Positions 26,919 to 35,022 are shown, numbered from the stretch's first letter. The stretch: 64,000 nt of DNA from Williamsia muralis NBRC 105860 (GCF_001598915.1 NZ_BDAP01000001.1:186001-250000), one strand, 5' to 3'. The notes: generated from the sequence alone by a model not told the origin. Made by a program: numbers and translations.

Positions 26919-28115
26919 ATGGCTTATGACGTCGCACGCGTACGGGGATTGTTCCCGTCGCTTGGAGACGGATGGATCCATCTCGATCCCCAGGCCGGGA
27001 TGCAGATCCCGGACTCGGTGGCGACCACGGTGTCCAAGGCGTTCCGTGGCCTGGTCTCCGAACCCGGCGGCATCTATCCCGCGGCGAAGAAGACGGCCGG
27101 CGTCATCGACGCGGCACGGCAGGCCGTCGCGGATCTGGTCAACGGTGATCCGCGGGGAGTGGTGCTCGGTCCGTCGCGTGGGCAGTTGCTCAGCGTTCTG
27201 GCCGAATGCCTCAACACCCGGGTGTGGCTCGGTTCGGAAGTGGTGGTGAGCCGCCTCGACGACGAGGCCAATGTGGTGCCGTGGGTGCGCGCTGCCGATC
27301 GGTTCGGCGCCAAGGTTCGCTGGGCCGAGGTGGACATCGAGAACGGCGACCTGCCCGTCTGGCAATACGAAGGTCTGGTCAGTCGATCCACGAGTGTGGT
27401 CGCGATGCCTCTGGCGTCGTCGACGCTGGGCACGGTGGTCGACGTGGCGGCCGCGGCGGTCACCGTTCACGCGATCGACGGCCTGCTGGTCGTGGACGCC
27501 ACCAGCGCAGCGCCGTACATGCCGCTGGACATCGAGGTGCTGGGCGCGGACGTACTCGTGGTCAGTGCGAAGCGCTGGGGCGGGCCGTCCACCGCAGCGC
27601 TGGTGTTCCGTGACCCGGAGATGCTCACCCGCGTGCGGTCGATGTCGCTGAACCCGGATGCACAGGGGCCGGAGCGGCTCGAGGTCGACGGACATCAACA
27701 CGCGTTGCTCGCCGGCCTGGTCGCCTCGATCGAACACCTTGCGGCTCTTGATGAATCGGCCACCGGAACCCGGCGCGAGCGGTTGGTCCAGTCGATGACG
27801 GGCCTGGCGGAGTACTCGCAACGATTGCTGCGCTACCTACTCAACTCGCTGCGGCAGCTGAACTTCGTGAACGTGATCGGCGATGCGCCGGTACAGATCC
27901 CTGCGGTCAGCTTCACTGTCTCCGGGGTCACTGCGGACAAGGTGGTCCGGCGGCTGGCCGACAACGGCATCAGCGCGCTGGCCGATGTGAACAGTCGCGT
28001 GTTGTCCGGGATCGGTGTCAACGATGTGGGCGGTGCCGTCACCATCGGGCTCGGGCCGTACACCACGCCGTATGAGGTCGACCAGCTCGTTCGCACTCTC
28101 GGTTCACTCGGCTGA
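26919..28115 (+). CDS. Class V aminotransferase (Rv3778c-like)
   Basis: The 398-residue PLP enzyme belongs to the aminotransferase class V fold shared by cysteine desulfurases and EgtE-like lyases. It begins [20 protein letters not shown], has [15 protein letters not shown] with the PLP-ring Asp, and [12 protein letters not shown] with the Schiff-base Lys near residue 210. The gene order bpa / aminotransferase / quinone oxidoreductase follows Rv3780-Rv3777. The substrate is unknown; ergothioneine synthesis is not supported because no other egt gene is near. It converges on the quinone oxidoreductase across a long imperfect hairpin. Confidence 0.87.
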   Translation: MAYDVARVRGLFPSLGDGWIHLDPQAGMQIPDSVATTVSKAFRGLVSEPGGIYPAAKKTAGVIDAARQAVADLVNGDPRGVVLGPSRGQLLSVLAECLNTRVWLGSEVVVSRLDDEANVVPWVRAADRFGAKVRWAEVDIENGDLPVWQYEGLVSRSTSVVAMPLASSTLGTVVDVAAAAVTVHAIDGLLVVDATSAAPYMPLDIEVLGADVLVVSAKRWGGPSTAALVFRDPEMLTRVRSMSLNPDAQGPERLEVDGHQHALLAGLVASIEHLAALDESATGTRRERLVQSMTGLAEYSQRLLRYLLNSLRQLNFVNVIGDAPVQIPAVSFTVSGVTADKVVRRLADNGISALADVNSRVLSGIGVNDVGGAVTIGLGPYTTPYEVDQLVRTLGSLG

Positions 28116-28117
28116 CG

Positions 28118-28194
28118 CCACCACAATCGTCCCGCTGAGGCGCCTCCGAGGGCATGATTCCCTCGGTGCCCGCCCAGGGGGCCGATGTTGGTGG
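28118..28194. terminator. Long imperfect hairpin between convergent genes
   Basis: CCACCACAATCG (28118-28129) pairs imperfectly with CGATGTTGGTGG (28183-28194), and pairing continues inward with scattered mismatches. The tip CTCCGAGGG/CCCTCGGTG encloses CATGATT. It lies between the stops of the aminotransferase and the quinone oxidoreductase, so a bidirectional terminator is likely. Confidence 0.55.
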
Positions 28195-28205
28195 AGAACC
28201 CGGGA

Positions 28206-29183
28206 TCAGACGGTGAGCAACACCTTGCCGGTGACTTTCCCTGATTCGAGCAAGGCGTGTGCCTCACCCGCCTTGTCCAGTGAAAATGTTTCTCCGACAA
28301 CAGGTTTGACGCGCCCGTCGGTGATCATCGGCCAGGTGGTCGCGATGGTGTCAGCAACGATCGCCGCTTTGTCCGACTGCTCACGACCACGCAAGGCGGT
28401 CGCATGAATGGTGCCGCGTTTCGACAGCAAGGCACCCAGGTTGAGTTCGGCCTTGACGCCGCCCTGCATGCCGATCACCACGAGCCTTCCGTCCGCAGCC
28501 AACGCAGATACGTTGCGGCTCAAGTACTTTGCCCCGATGATGTCGAGGATGACGTCGGCGCCGCCGTGGGTCTTGAGCACCTCGACGAAGTCGTCGTCGT
28601 GGTAGTTGATGGTGATGTCGGCGCCGAGATCGCGGCACAGTTCCAGCTTTTCGGCTGACCCGGCGGTCACGGCAACCGTGGCTCCGAGAGCCTTCGCCCA
28701 CTGGATGCCGTGGGTGCCGATGCCGCTTGCCCCACCATGGAGCAGCAGCAGTTCACCTCGCTGCAGATGAGCGGTTCGTTTGAGGTTGGACAGCACAGTG
28801 CAGGCAACCTCGGGAAGGGCGGCGGCCGCGATCAAGTCAATCGAGTCGGGTACGGGCAACAAGTGCTCGGCGGCCACGGTCACGTATTCGGCGTAACCGC
28901 CGCCGGCGATCAACGCGCACACCTGTTGTCCGATTTCCCATCCCGTGACCTCGGTGCCCAGTTCGGCGACGGTGCCCGAGACCTCCATCCCGATAATGTC
29001 GCTCGCGCCCGGTGGCGGCGGGTAGTTTCCTTGGCGTTGCAGCAGGTCGGCGCGGTTCACGCCGGCGGCGGCCACTTTCACCAGAACCTCACCTGCGGCG
29101 GGGGACGGTCGTTCGACGTCGCTGATCACCAGGTTCTCCGGCGGTCCGAACTCGGTGACGGTCACTGCGCGCATGTTGCTCAT
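28206..29183 (-). CDS. Zinc-free MDR quinone oxidoreductase (Rv3777-like)
   Basis: This 325-residue medium-chain reductase reduces quinones or enones with NADPH. Typical features are MRAVTVTEFGPPENLVISDV at the start, VNRADLLQRQGNYPPPPG near 45 (PIG3/zeta-crystallin type, without the zinc ligands of alcohol dehydrogenases), and the cofactor segment LLLHGGASGIGTHGIQWAKA near 148. ATG 29183 has a weak TATTGG seven bases upstream; ATG 29174 is also possible. The divergent MarR-family gene may regulate it in response to a quinone or oxidant. Confidence 0.9.
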   Translation of the reverse strand: MSNMRAVTVTEFGPPENLVISDVERPSPAAGEVLVKVAAAGVNRADLLQRQGNYPPPPGASDIIGMEVSGTVAELGTEVTGWEIGQQVCALIAGGGYAEYVTVAAEHLLPVPDSIDLIAAAALPEVACTVLSNLKRTAHLQRGELLLLHGGASGIGTHGIQWAKALGATVAVTAGSAEKLELCRDLGADITINYHDDDFVEVLKTHGGADVILDIIGAKYLSRNVSALAADGRLVVIGMQGGVKAELNLGALLSKRGTIHATALRGREQSDKAAIVADTIATTWPMITDGRVKPVVGETFSLDKAGEAHALLESGKVTGKVLLTV

Positions 29184-29352
29184 GTCTCAACCAATACCCC
29201 AGTCCTGCCGTCGATGTGCGGAACCGGAAGGCCGGCTGGTGCGTCACTTCTATGGTGACCGCGTCTTGACGAGCGAAAACGTTCGGCGGATCACCGTATT
29301 GGTGCGGGGTAACCTGTGCTTCACATTGCTGATCGGTGACCGGGAATGGACC

Positions 29353-29835
29353 ATGACAGAGGACGATGTGCCGTGGCTTGACGAGGCCGAACAGATGGCG
29401 TGGCGTTCGTTCATGGACGGCACCCAACGTCTGTTCGACGCCATCAACGATGCCCTGGTCACCGCATCGGGTCTCACCTTTGCCGATTACCGCATCCTGG
29501 TCCTTCTGTCCGAACACGACCACATGCGGATGAGTGACCTCGCAGACGGCGCGCTTGCCACCAAGAGCACCATCTCCCGCCGAGTGGACAGGCTGGTGGA
29601 GGCCGGATTCATCGAGCGGATGGCCAAAGACCAAGACCGGGACCTGCGCAACCGGGAATGCCGCATCACCGACCTGGGTCGCGAGAAATTGCACGAGGCG
29701 GCCAAGGGTCATGTGCTCGCGGTGCGCACCTACCTGCTCGACCACCTCGACGACCACGAGCGCGACGCGATGGCCACCACCTTCGCAAAGGTCGATACCT
29801 GGCTCCGTGAGAACGAACGACTCCGCGTCAAGTAG
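29353..29835 (+). CDS. MarR-family transcriptional regulator
   Basis: This 160-residue winged-helix regulator carries MSDLADGALATKSTISRRVDRLVEAGFIER (residues about 60-90), the helix-turn-helix, followed by the wing DQDRDLRNRECRITDLG and a C-terminal dimerisation helix. The start MTEDDVPWLDEAEQMAWRSF is the usual N-terminus of this subgroup. The gene is divergent from the quinone oxidoreductase, a common target arrangement for MarR proteins that sense phenolics or oxidants. No clear operator palindrome was recognised in 29184-29352. Its TAG stop overlaps the probable -10 box of tRNA-Ser. Confidence 0.88.
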   Translation: MTEDDVPWLDEAEQMAWRSFMDGTQRLFDAINDALVTASGLTFADYRILVLLSEHDHMRMSDLADGALATKSTISRRVDRLVEAGFIERMAKDQDRDLRNRECRITDLGREKLHEAAKGHVLAVRTYLLDHLDDHERDAMATTFAKVDTWLRENERLRVK

Positions 29836-29838
29836 GCT
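29833..29838 (+). promoter_or_regulatory. Likely -10 box of the tRNA-Ser(UGA) gene
   Basis: TAGGCT starts on the MarR stop codon and ends eleven bases before the mature 5' end of the tRNA. It is the same hexamer as at dprE1, wzm and the 45555 hydrolase. Confidence 0.45.
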
Positions 29839-29849
29839 CACTGACCGAA

Positions 29850-29934
29850 GGAAGCGTGGCAGAGCGGCCGAATGCACTCGCCTTGAAAGCGAGCGTGGGT
29901 AAAACCACCGGGGGTTCAAATCCCTCCGCTTCCG
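29850..29934 (+). tRNA. tRNA-Ser(UGA)
   Basis: The acceptor stem GGAAGCG pairs with CGCTTCC. The anticodon stem CTCGC/GCGAG encloses loop CTTGAAA with anticodon TGA, a long variable arm GTGGGTAAAACCACC follows, and the T-loop is GGTTCAAATCC. The long variable arm and the anticodon identify a class II serine tRNA. CCA is not encoded. Confidence 0.96.
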
Positions 29935-29941
29935 CTGCACG

Positions 29942-29971
29942 TCAGGGGCGGTTTCAATAAACCGCCTCTGA
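29942..29971 (+). terminator. Terminator after tRNA-Ser(UGA)
   Basis: TCAGGGGCGGTTT and AAACCGCCTCTGA form a 13-base stem with one G-U pair and the loop CAAT. A T-rich run (CCTCCTTTTATCC) follows shortly after. Confidence 0.8.
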
Positions 29972-30035
29972 CACCGAGGTTCCTCCTTTTATCCGGATCA
30001 CCGCGCTCCACACCCTTACTGAAGTAATCGCACCC

Positions 30036-30100
30036 CCGGAAATGGGTCGTTTTGGCGGAGCCCACCTGGGCTTTCGTTCGCCAAAACGACCCATTTCCGG
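30036..30100. repeat. Large hairpin element B with 22-base perfect arms
   Basis: Arms at 30036-30057 and 30079-30100 are perfect 22-base complements. The loop holds a second stem AGCCC-ACCT-GGGCT (30059-30072). The core 30054-30082 matches the core of element A at 22 of 29 bases, while the outer arms are unrelated in sequence. It lies just downstream of the LysR-type gene (minus strand) and after the tRNA terminator. Confidence 0.8.
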
Positions 30101-30112
30101 AGGGCGGGCTCG

Positions 30113-30844
30113 TCACCGCCTCGGTTTACGTGGGCCCTTCCCGGGGGTCTTTCCGGCGGCTTCTCTGGAAGCGCGCTTGGCAGCGGCCTTCTCTTTGGCC
30201 GACCGTTTCGGGGCAGGTTCGGACTGACTCCGCGACGACGTCGCCTTACGTCCGCGCACGATGCCGATGAACTCCTCGGCGTTCTCAGATGTCGGTGCCG
30301 GCCACAGTAGGCCCACCGATCCGGTTGGCGCGTCGGTCACCGGGCGATAGGCAAGGTCTTTGCGATGGTGCAGCCGGGCCAGCGACTGCGGGACCAGCAA
30401 GAGTCCGGTGCCCGCCGCGACGAGTTCGATTGCGTCGCTGGTGGTTTGCGGTCGATGTTCCACTGCCGTTCCCGGCCGTTGCCCGACCACCAGCGGTTCG
30501 TCGAGTGGCCACAGGAGTTGTTCGTCCGCCAGATCGTCGATGCCGATCTCATCGACTGCGGTGAAGACGTGGTCTTTCGGCACGACCACGACGGTCGTTT
30601 CCTGGTAGAGCTCGATGGTGTGGTGCGGCCCCGGGTCGTGGTGATCCAGGGCATCAGGCAGCCGGGTTATCGCCATCTGTATCCGCCCGTCGCGGATGGC
30701 ATCGGCGCATGCGGCGACGTCGATCGGGACGAGTTCGAGTCGCACCTGCGGTAGGCGTTCACTCCAGGTCCGTGCCCATTTGCCGGGCGTCACGCCGGGC
30801 ACAAACGCCAGCTGAAATGAGAAGGCATTACCTGGCGCGGTCAC
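30113..30844 (-). CDS. LysR-type substrate-binding-domain protein without a DNA-binding domain
   Basis: This 243-residue protein covers only the effector-binding part of LysR regulators. It starts with FSFQLAFVPGVTPGKWARTW, then VRLELVPIDVAACADAIRDG, and IELVAAGTGLLLVPQSLARL near 155. The N-terminal winged helix is absent, and no upstream frame supplies it. The last 45 residues are rich in Lys, Arg and Ala (SRSQSEPAPKRSAKEKAAAK), a basic tail that could bind DNA or RNA. GTG 30844 has TAGCCT six bases upstream. It is divergent from the DUF5997 gene, and the two promoters overlap. Confidence 0.85.
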   Translation of the reverse strand: MTAPGNAFSFQLAFVPGVTPGKWARTWSERLPQVRLELVPIDVAACADAIRDGRIQMAITRLPDALDHHDPGPHHTIELYQETTVVVVPKDHVFTAVDEIGIDDLADEQLLWPLDEPLVVGQRPGTAVEHRPQTTSDAIELVAAGTGLLLVPQSLARLHHRKDLAYRPVTDAPTGSVGLLWPAPTSENAEEFIGIVRGRKATSSRSQSEPAPKRSAKEKAAAKRASREAAGKTPGKGPRKPRR

Positions 30845-30850
30845 GCCCAC

Positions 30851-30856
30851 AGGCTA
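30851..30856 (-). promoter_or_regulatory. -10 box for the LysR-type protein, leaderless
   Basis: TAGCCT on the minus strand lies six bases before GTG 30844. It is eight bases from the opposing DUF5997 box at 30865-30870. Confidence 0.5.
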
Positions 30857-30864
30857 CCGGCCGA

Positions 30865-30870
30865 TAGTCT
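30865..30870 (+). promoter_or_regulatory. -10 box for DUF5997 gene, leaderless
   Basis: TAGTCT lies six bases before ATG 30877 with no ribosome-binding site. The two divergent -10 boxes are so close that RNA polymerase could probably not occupy both promoters at once. Confidence 0.5.
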
Positions 30871-30876
30871 CGGTTC

Positions 30877-31266
30877 ATGAGTTCGCAGTCGATGAAGCCG
30901 GCCACCGCCGCCAAGAAGTTGGACGTGTACCTGCCGGCGACGCCCGCCGAGTTCCAACAGAGCGCCATCACCCGTGCCGAACTCGAAGCCCTGCAGGCGG
31001 ACCCGCCGAGTTGGCTTCGTGATCTGCGCATCAAGGGACCCCACCCGAAGAACCTGGTGGCGATGAAACTCGGCGTTTCGAAGGGCGCGCTGGTGCGCCA
31101 CGAGATCACCGAGGCGCTGACCACCGAGCAGATCAACGAACTCCTGTCCGAGATGCCCGATTGGCTCGAAGCCGAGCGCGCCACGCAGGTCGAGGTTCGC
31201 GCCGAAGCGGCCGCACCAAAGTCGATGCCTCCTGCCGACCGGCCACGTTCACGCAAGCGGCGATAA
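30877..31266 (+). CDS. DUF5997-family protein
   Basis: This 129-residue protein contains KKLDVYLPATPAEFQQSAIT and LEALQADPPSWLRDLRIKGP, then HPKNLVAMKLGVSKGALVRH, which looks like a helix-turn-helix. These are hallmarks of DUF5997, an actinobacterial family of unknown function. The tail DRPRSRKRR is basic. It is transcribed away from the LysR-type effector-domain protein; one might supply the DNA-binding domain that the other lacks, but that is inference. Its 3' end meets a FabH remnant on the opposite strand. Confidence 0.85.
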   Translation: MSSQSMKPATAAKKLDVYLPATPAEFQQSAITRAELEALQADPPSWLRDLRIKGPHPKNLVAMKLGVSKGALVRHEITEALTTEQINELLSEMPDWLEAERATQVEVRAEAAAPKSMPPADRPRSRKRR

Positions 31267-31640
31267 ACGCGGTGTTGATCCGGGCATTGGCCTGATGGGG
31301 CACAAAGACCTCGATGTCCTCGAGGGCCACACCTGACCGTTCGATGACACTCGACAGCGCCTTGGGCAGAGTGATTGCGGCCCAACGGAACACGCGGGTG
31401 CCCTGCATGGCGACGACCATGCGCCCGACCGGGTCGGTCTCCGGGTCTTTCGACTGGAACTCCTCGGCGCGGTCCATGTACTCGGGGATGTCGTAGTTCG
31501 GGGAGATCGCATGGCTGTTCTCACCGTCGCTGCCCCACACGGTGGGGGAGATGCCGTTGTCCTCGCTCGGTCCGACGACCACGGCGCCGGCCCCGTCGCC
31601 GAAGATGAAAGCGGTGTTGCATCGTGTCTGTTGGACGATT
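31266..31640 (-). pseudogene. Remnant of beta-ketoacyl-ACP synthase III (FabH)
   Basis: The minus strand reads NTAFIFGDGAGAVVVGPSED, NGISPTVWGSDGENSHAISP, MQGTRVFRWAAITLPKALSS and EVFVPHQANARI. These correspond to about residues 150-250 of FabH and include the active-site His (VPHQAN). The N-terminal half with the catalytic Cys and the C-terminal part with the catalytic Asn are missing. The reading frame runs straight into the antisense of the DUF5997 gene at one end and into the guanine deaminase promoter region at the other. It cannot encode an active enzyme. Confidence 0.85.
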
Positions 31641-31686
31641 TGGTTTTCGTCACACGAACCGGTCCGTTGAGTGCTTTGCTTGACGC

Positions 31687-33090
31687 GTGAAACATGTCTA
31701 TCGCGGTCAAATCTTCCATGTCGCCGGCTCGGCGAAGGTCACCACGGCTGAAGAAGCACTGGTCTTCGTCGCCGACGGGGCATTGGTGGTGGACAGCGAG
31801 GGCAGCATCGAGTGGTGCGGCGAATTCGCCGACCTACCCACCGAGCACGAGCACGCCGCGATCGTCGACTACCGGCCCGGTTTCATCCTGCCGGGGTTCG
31901 TCGACACCCATATCCACTTCCCGCAGACCTACGCCGGTGACTCCTACGGCGGCGGACAACTTCTCGAGTGGCTCGAGAGGTGCATCTTCCCCTCCGAGTC
32001 CAAGTTCGGTGACCGCGACTTCGGGCGGGCCGCGGCAGTGGAGTTCACCAATCAGCGGGTGCGGGCGGGTACCACCGCGGCGATGGTGTTCGGCTCGGCA
32101 TTCCCTGACGCGCAGGATGCGCTGTTCGAGGAGACGCAGCGCCGTGGACTGCGAATCGTGAGTGGTCGCGGCATCCAGACAAGAGGACCCGACTCGGCCG
32201 GCCCGCTGATCACCAGCGAGGAGAAGGCCATCGAACTGACCGCTGCAGAGGTGGACAAGTGGCACGCCGCCGACACCGGAGACGTCGCGACCGCGCTGCT
32301 GCATGTGGCACTGGTGCCGAGGTTCTCGCTGTCGGTGACCCCGACGACGATGGCAGCGCTGGGTGAGCTCTACACCGACCTGCGGTCGAAGGGTGTCTAC
32401 GTCCACACCCACCTCAACGAGAACAACCGTCCCGGCACCGGTGAGGTGGACGCCACCAAGGCCGACTACCAGGTGAACTCGTACCTCGACACCTACGACG
32501 GCAAGTTCCTGCCCGGCTCGAAGGTCGGTGGCGAATCCCTGCTCGGACCGCGGACCATCATGGCCCACTCGGTGCACTGTCAAGACGGTGAGCTCGCCCG
32601 GATGGCCGAGACCGGCACCTCCATCTCCCATTGCCCGGTGTCCCAGTTGTTCCTGGGGTCGGGCACGATGCCGTGGCTGCGGACAGTGGAATCAGGCGTC
32701 AACATCTCACTCGGCACCGACCACGGTGGCGGCGACGAATGGCTGATCTCGCGAGTTGCCAACGACGCCTTCAAGGTTCACATCACCGAGCCCGGCGATG
32801 CCGGTGTGTCCATGCATCCGGCCGAGATGTTGTTCGTCGCGACCCTCGGCGGGGCCCGGGCCTTGGACATGGAGAATCGCTTCGGCAACTTCGACACCGG
32901 CAAAGAGGCTGATTTCCTGGTGATCGATCCCGAGCGTTGGCCGTCGCTGGCCAACGCCATCGACAACGGCGCCCGCGCCGATGACGAGAAGATGGCACGT
33001 GACCAGATGCTGTTTGCATTGCTGATGCAGCTCCGAGAGCCGGCGATCAGCGCCGTTTACGTCAAGGGTCGCAAGATCGACGACGTCTGA
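31687..33090 (+). CDS. guaD: Guanine deaminase
   Basis: The enzyme hydrolyses guanine to xanthine and ammonia in purine catabolism. The 467-residue amidohydrolase has the metal site PGFVDTHIHFPQTY near residue 74, HTHLNENNRPG near 239, MAHSVHCQDGE near 280 and the terminal Asp in LGTDHGGGDEW near 340, matching the GuaD order. The start is GTG 31687. No xanthine dehydrogenase or permease gene lies alongside. The ABM-like membrane gene follows after ten bases, so they are probably cotranscribed. Confidence 0.9.
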   Translation: MKHVYRGQIFHVAGSAKVTTAEEALVFVADGALVVDSEGSIEWCGEFADLPTEHEHAAIVDYRPGFILPGFVDTHIHFPQTYAGDSYGGGQLLEWLERCIFPSESKFGDRDFGRAAAVEFTNQRVRAGTTAAMVFGSAFPDAQDALFEETQRRGLRIVSGRGIQTRGPDSAGPLITSEEKAIELTAAEVDKWHAADTGDVATALLHVALVPRFSLSVTPTTMAALGELYTDLRSKGVYVHTHLNENNRPGTGEVDATKADYQVNSYLDTYDGKFLPGSKVGGESLLGPRTIMAHSVHCQDGELARMAETGTSISHCPVSQLFLGSGTMPWLRTVESGVNISLGTDHGGGDEWLISRVANDAFKVHITEPGDAGVSMHPAEMLFVATLGGARALDMENRFGNFDTGKEADFLVIDPERWPSLANAIDNGARADDEKMARDQMLFALLMQLREPAISAVYVKGRKIDDV

Positions 33091-33100
33091 CTCCGCTGTT

Positions 33101-34057
33101 GTGACCGAAAGATCGACTGAGGCAACGGTACTCGTTCCGTTCCACGATGTACCGGATGCCCAGTTCGAGTCGTGGTTCGAGGAACTCGCCGCCCGTATCC
33201 AATCGGCGCCCGGTCATCGGCACACCCTGTCGGCGGAACACGCGCGACGGGCTGTGGCCCTGACGTTCGACACCGAGGAGTCGTTGCACCGCTGGCTGGA
33301 TTCGGCAGAGTGGGCCGACGCGTTGAAGATGGCTGCCGAGAACGGTATCCGGCGGGAGTTCAGCGACCTCGTGATCGTCGAAGGCCAGGTGCCTCCCACC
33401 GGGGTGGCGTTGTTCCGTCACAAGGTCGATCAAGAAAACGTCGCCGGGTTCATCGACGCCCAGCGCACCTTGATGGATCTGAACGCCGCCGCACCCGGCT
33501 ATGAGTTCGCGGTGCTGTTCGGCCCCAGGGAGCTGGCTGACGGCACCGACGAATGGATCGCTGTTCTCAAGTTCCGCAACGACGAGTCGCTCGCCGCCTG
33601 GGTTGACTCACCCGACCGTGCCGATGCCTTGACTCAGCTGCGGTCGCATCTTTCTGAGGAGTACTCGGCGTCGTTCGAACACAACACCTTTGGATCCATC
33701 ATGCGGGTCACCGACGGAAAGCCCACCGTCACGCCCGAATGGAAGGTCGCGATGATGGTGCTGTTGGTGCTCTATCCGACCGTGATGACCCTGTCCCGAT
33801 TTGTCGGACCGGTGCTCGACGGATGGGGCGCCGACCCCTGGCTGTCGATGTGGCTCAGTCAGATCCTGTCGGTGTCGCTGCTCACTTATGCGCTGATGCC
33901 GTTGGCCACGTGGGCTTTCGGCTTCTGGCTCGACCCCGCCCGGGGCTCGACGGTGAGAGTGTCTGTGGCCGGTGCAGTTGCCGTGTGTCTGCTCTATGCG
34001 CTGACGCTCACCGTGTTCGCCTCGGTGCGGTGGTTGCAGTTCTGGGACTACGCCTGA
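33101..34057 (+). CDS. Membrane protein with two ABM-like domains
   Basis: The 318-residue protein has two tandem ferredoxin-like repeats of the antibiotic-biosynthesis-monooxygenase type. The first (about 8-95) contains ESLHRWLDSAEWADALKMAA; the second (about 100-200) contains ESLAAWVDSPDRADALTQLR. The C-terminal third has three or four membrane helices (from WKVAMMVLLVLYPTVM). Relatives are annotated as ABM-superfamily membrane proteins, but no substrate is known. It starts with GTG ten bases after guaD. It converges on the RCC1-repeat gene. Confidence 0.75.
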   Translation: MTERSTEATVLVPFHDVPDAQFESWFEELAARIQSAPGHRHTLSAEHARRAVALTFDTEESLHRWLDSAEWADALKMAAENGIRREFSDLVIVEGQVPPTGVALFRHKVDQENVAGFIDAQRTLMDLNAAAPGYEFAVLFGPRELADGTDEWIAVLKFRNDESLAAWVDSPDRADALTQLRSHLSEEYSASFEHNTFGSIMRVTDGKPTVTPEWKVAMMVLLVLYPTVMTLSRFVGPVLDGWGADPWLSMWLSQILSVSLLTYALMPLATWAFGFWLDPARGSTVRVSVAGAVAVCLLYALTLTVFASVRWLQFWDYA

Positions 34058-34080
34058 GCCTCCCGTAGCCCGAGGACGTC

Positions 34081-34128
34081 TTGCCGGCCTTCTTCGGCCC
34101 TCCTGCGAATGCCGACTAGGGCCGGCAA
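34081..34128. terminator. Hairpin between convergent genes
   Basis: TTGCCGGCC (34081-34089) pairs with GGCCGGCAA (34120-34128). The right arm overlaps the last codons of the RCC1-repeat gene, whose stop is at 34116-34118. A terminator role is possible, but the loop is long. Confidence 0.4.
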
Positions 34129-34970
34129 CGACCGTCGGGGTCGATGCGCCATCGCCCGACACCGCACTGGCCGTCGTCGTTGTTCCCCGTGGCCATGACC
34201 GAACCGTCGGCTCGTAAACCGAGGGTGTGCGTCGAGCCGGCCGCGACGGCGACGATATCCCGCCACGATCCGACGTCGCATTGTCCACGGGTGTTGTTGC
34301 CTGCGGCGCGGACTCGACCTCCTGCGTCGATCCCGACGGTGTGATGACTGCCGGCGCAGACCGCCACGACGTCACGCCATCTGCACGCGTCCGCGATCCC
34401 GGCACCGCGGTCACCGACGGCGAACACCCGTCCATCGGCATCGAGCGCGACGGTGTGCAAATAGCCCGCCGCGACTGCCCTCACCCGGCGCCATCCTGTG
34501 ACCTCGCATTGAGCTCTACGGTTGTTGCCCACCGCAGCCACGGTGGCGTCCGCCCGGACCCCCACCGTGTGCCAGTCCCCGGCGGCCACAGCGACCATCT
34601 CGCTCCATTCGTCGACATCACAGGCACCCTCGCGGTGACGTCCTCGCGCGCTTGCTGATCCGTCCGCGAAGACAGCCACCGTACGCCGCCAACCAGCAGC
34701 AATGTCCGCCACGCTCACCCAGTCGGCGACCTCGCACTGCCCATCGTCGTTCCACCCGGTGGCGACGACGGTACCGTCCGCGCGCAATCCGACAGTGTGC
34801 GATCGACCCGTATTGGACGCCGTGTGCACATTCCCGGCCGCGACCGCAGCTATGCCCCGCCAATCGCCCACCCAGGTTTCTGGAGCCAGCAGGTCGCCGG
34901 CGGCAACCACCGAGCCATCGGCCATCACACCGACCGAATGGCGCCGTCCGGCAGCGACGAACTTACTCAT
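34116..34970 (-). CDS. RCC1/BLIP-II-type seven-repeat beta-propeller protein
   Basis: The 284-residue protein consists almost entirely of seven repeats of about 38-42 residues with the pattern VAAG-xxHTVG-xxxDG-xVxAxG-xN-xxGQCxV-xxW. This predicts a seven-bladed propeller of the RCC1/BLIP-II fold. Such proteins bind other proteins, but no partner can be named. There is no signal peptide, so it is probably cytosolic. ATG 34970 is chosen because TAAGGT lies seven bases upstream; a longer frame would overlap the neighbouring DDN-type gene. The second repeat holds a short internal duplication (HTASNTGRSHTVG). Confidence 0.82.
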   Translation of the reverse strand: MSKFVAAGRRHSVGVMADGSVVAAGDLLAPETWVGDWRGIAAVAAGNVHTASNTGRSHTVGLRADGTVVATGWNDDGQCEVADWVSVADIAAGWRRTVAVFADGSASARGRHREGACDVDEWSEMVAVAAGDWHTVGVRADATVAAVGNNRRAQCEVTGWRRVRAVAAGYLHTVALDADGRVFAVGDRGAGIADACRWRDVVAVCAGSHHTVGIDAGGRVRAAGNNTRGQCDVGSWRDIVAVAAGSTHTLGLRADGSVMATGNNDDGQCGVGRWRIDPDGRCRP

Positions 34971-34977
34971 CAGCAGG

Positions 34978-34983
34978 ACCTTA
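34978..34983 (-). promoter_or_regulatory. -10 box of the RCC1-repeat gene, leaderless
   Basis: TAAGGT on the minus strand lies seven bases before ATG 34970. It supports this start over upstream in-frame codons. Confidence 0.45.
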
Positions 34984-35022
34984 GTCGGCAACAGAGACCC
35001 GAAGGTCCTGCACTCCACTCGG

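Noticed and set aside
26289-27821. A 510-codon minus-strand frame reading into Bpa
   Set aside because: Only the last 179 codons (from ATG 26828) match Bpa; the upstream part is antisense to the class V aminotransferase.
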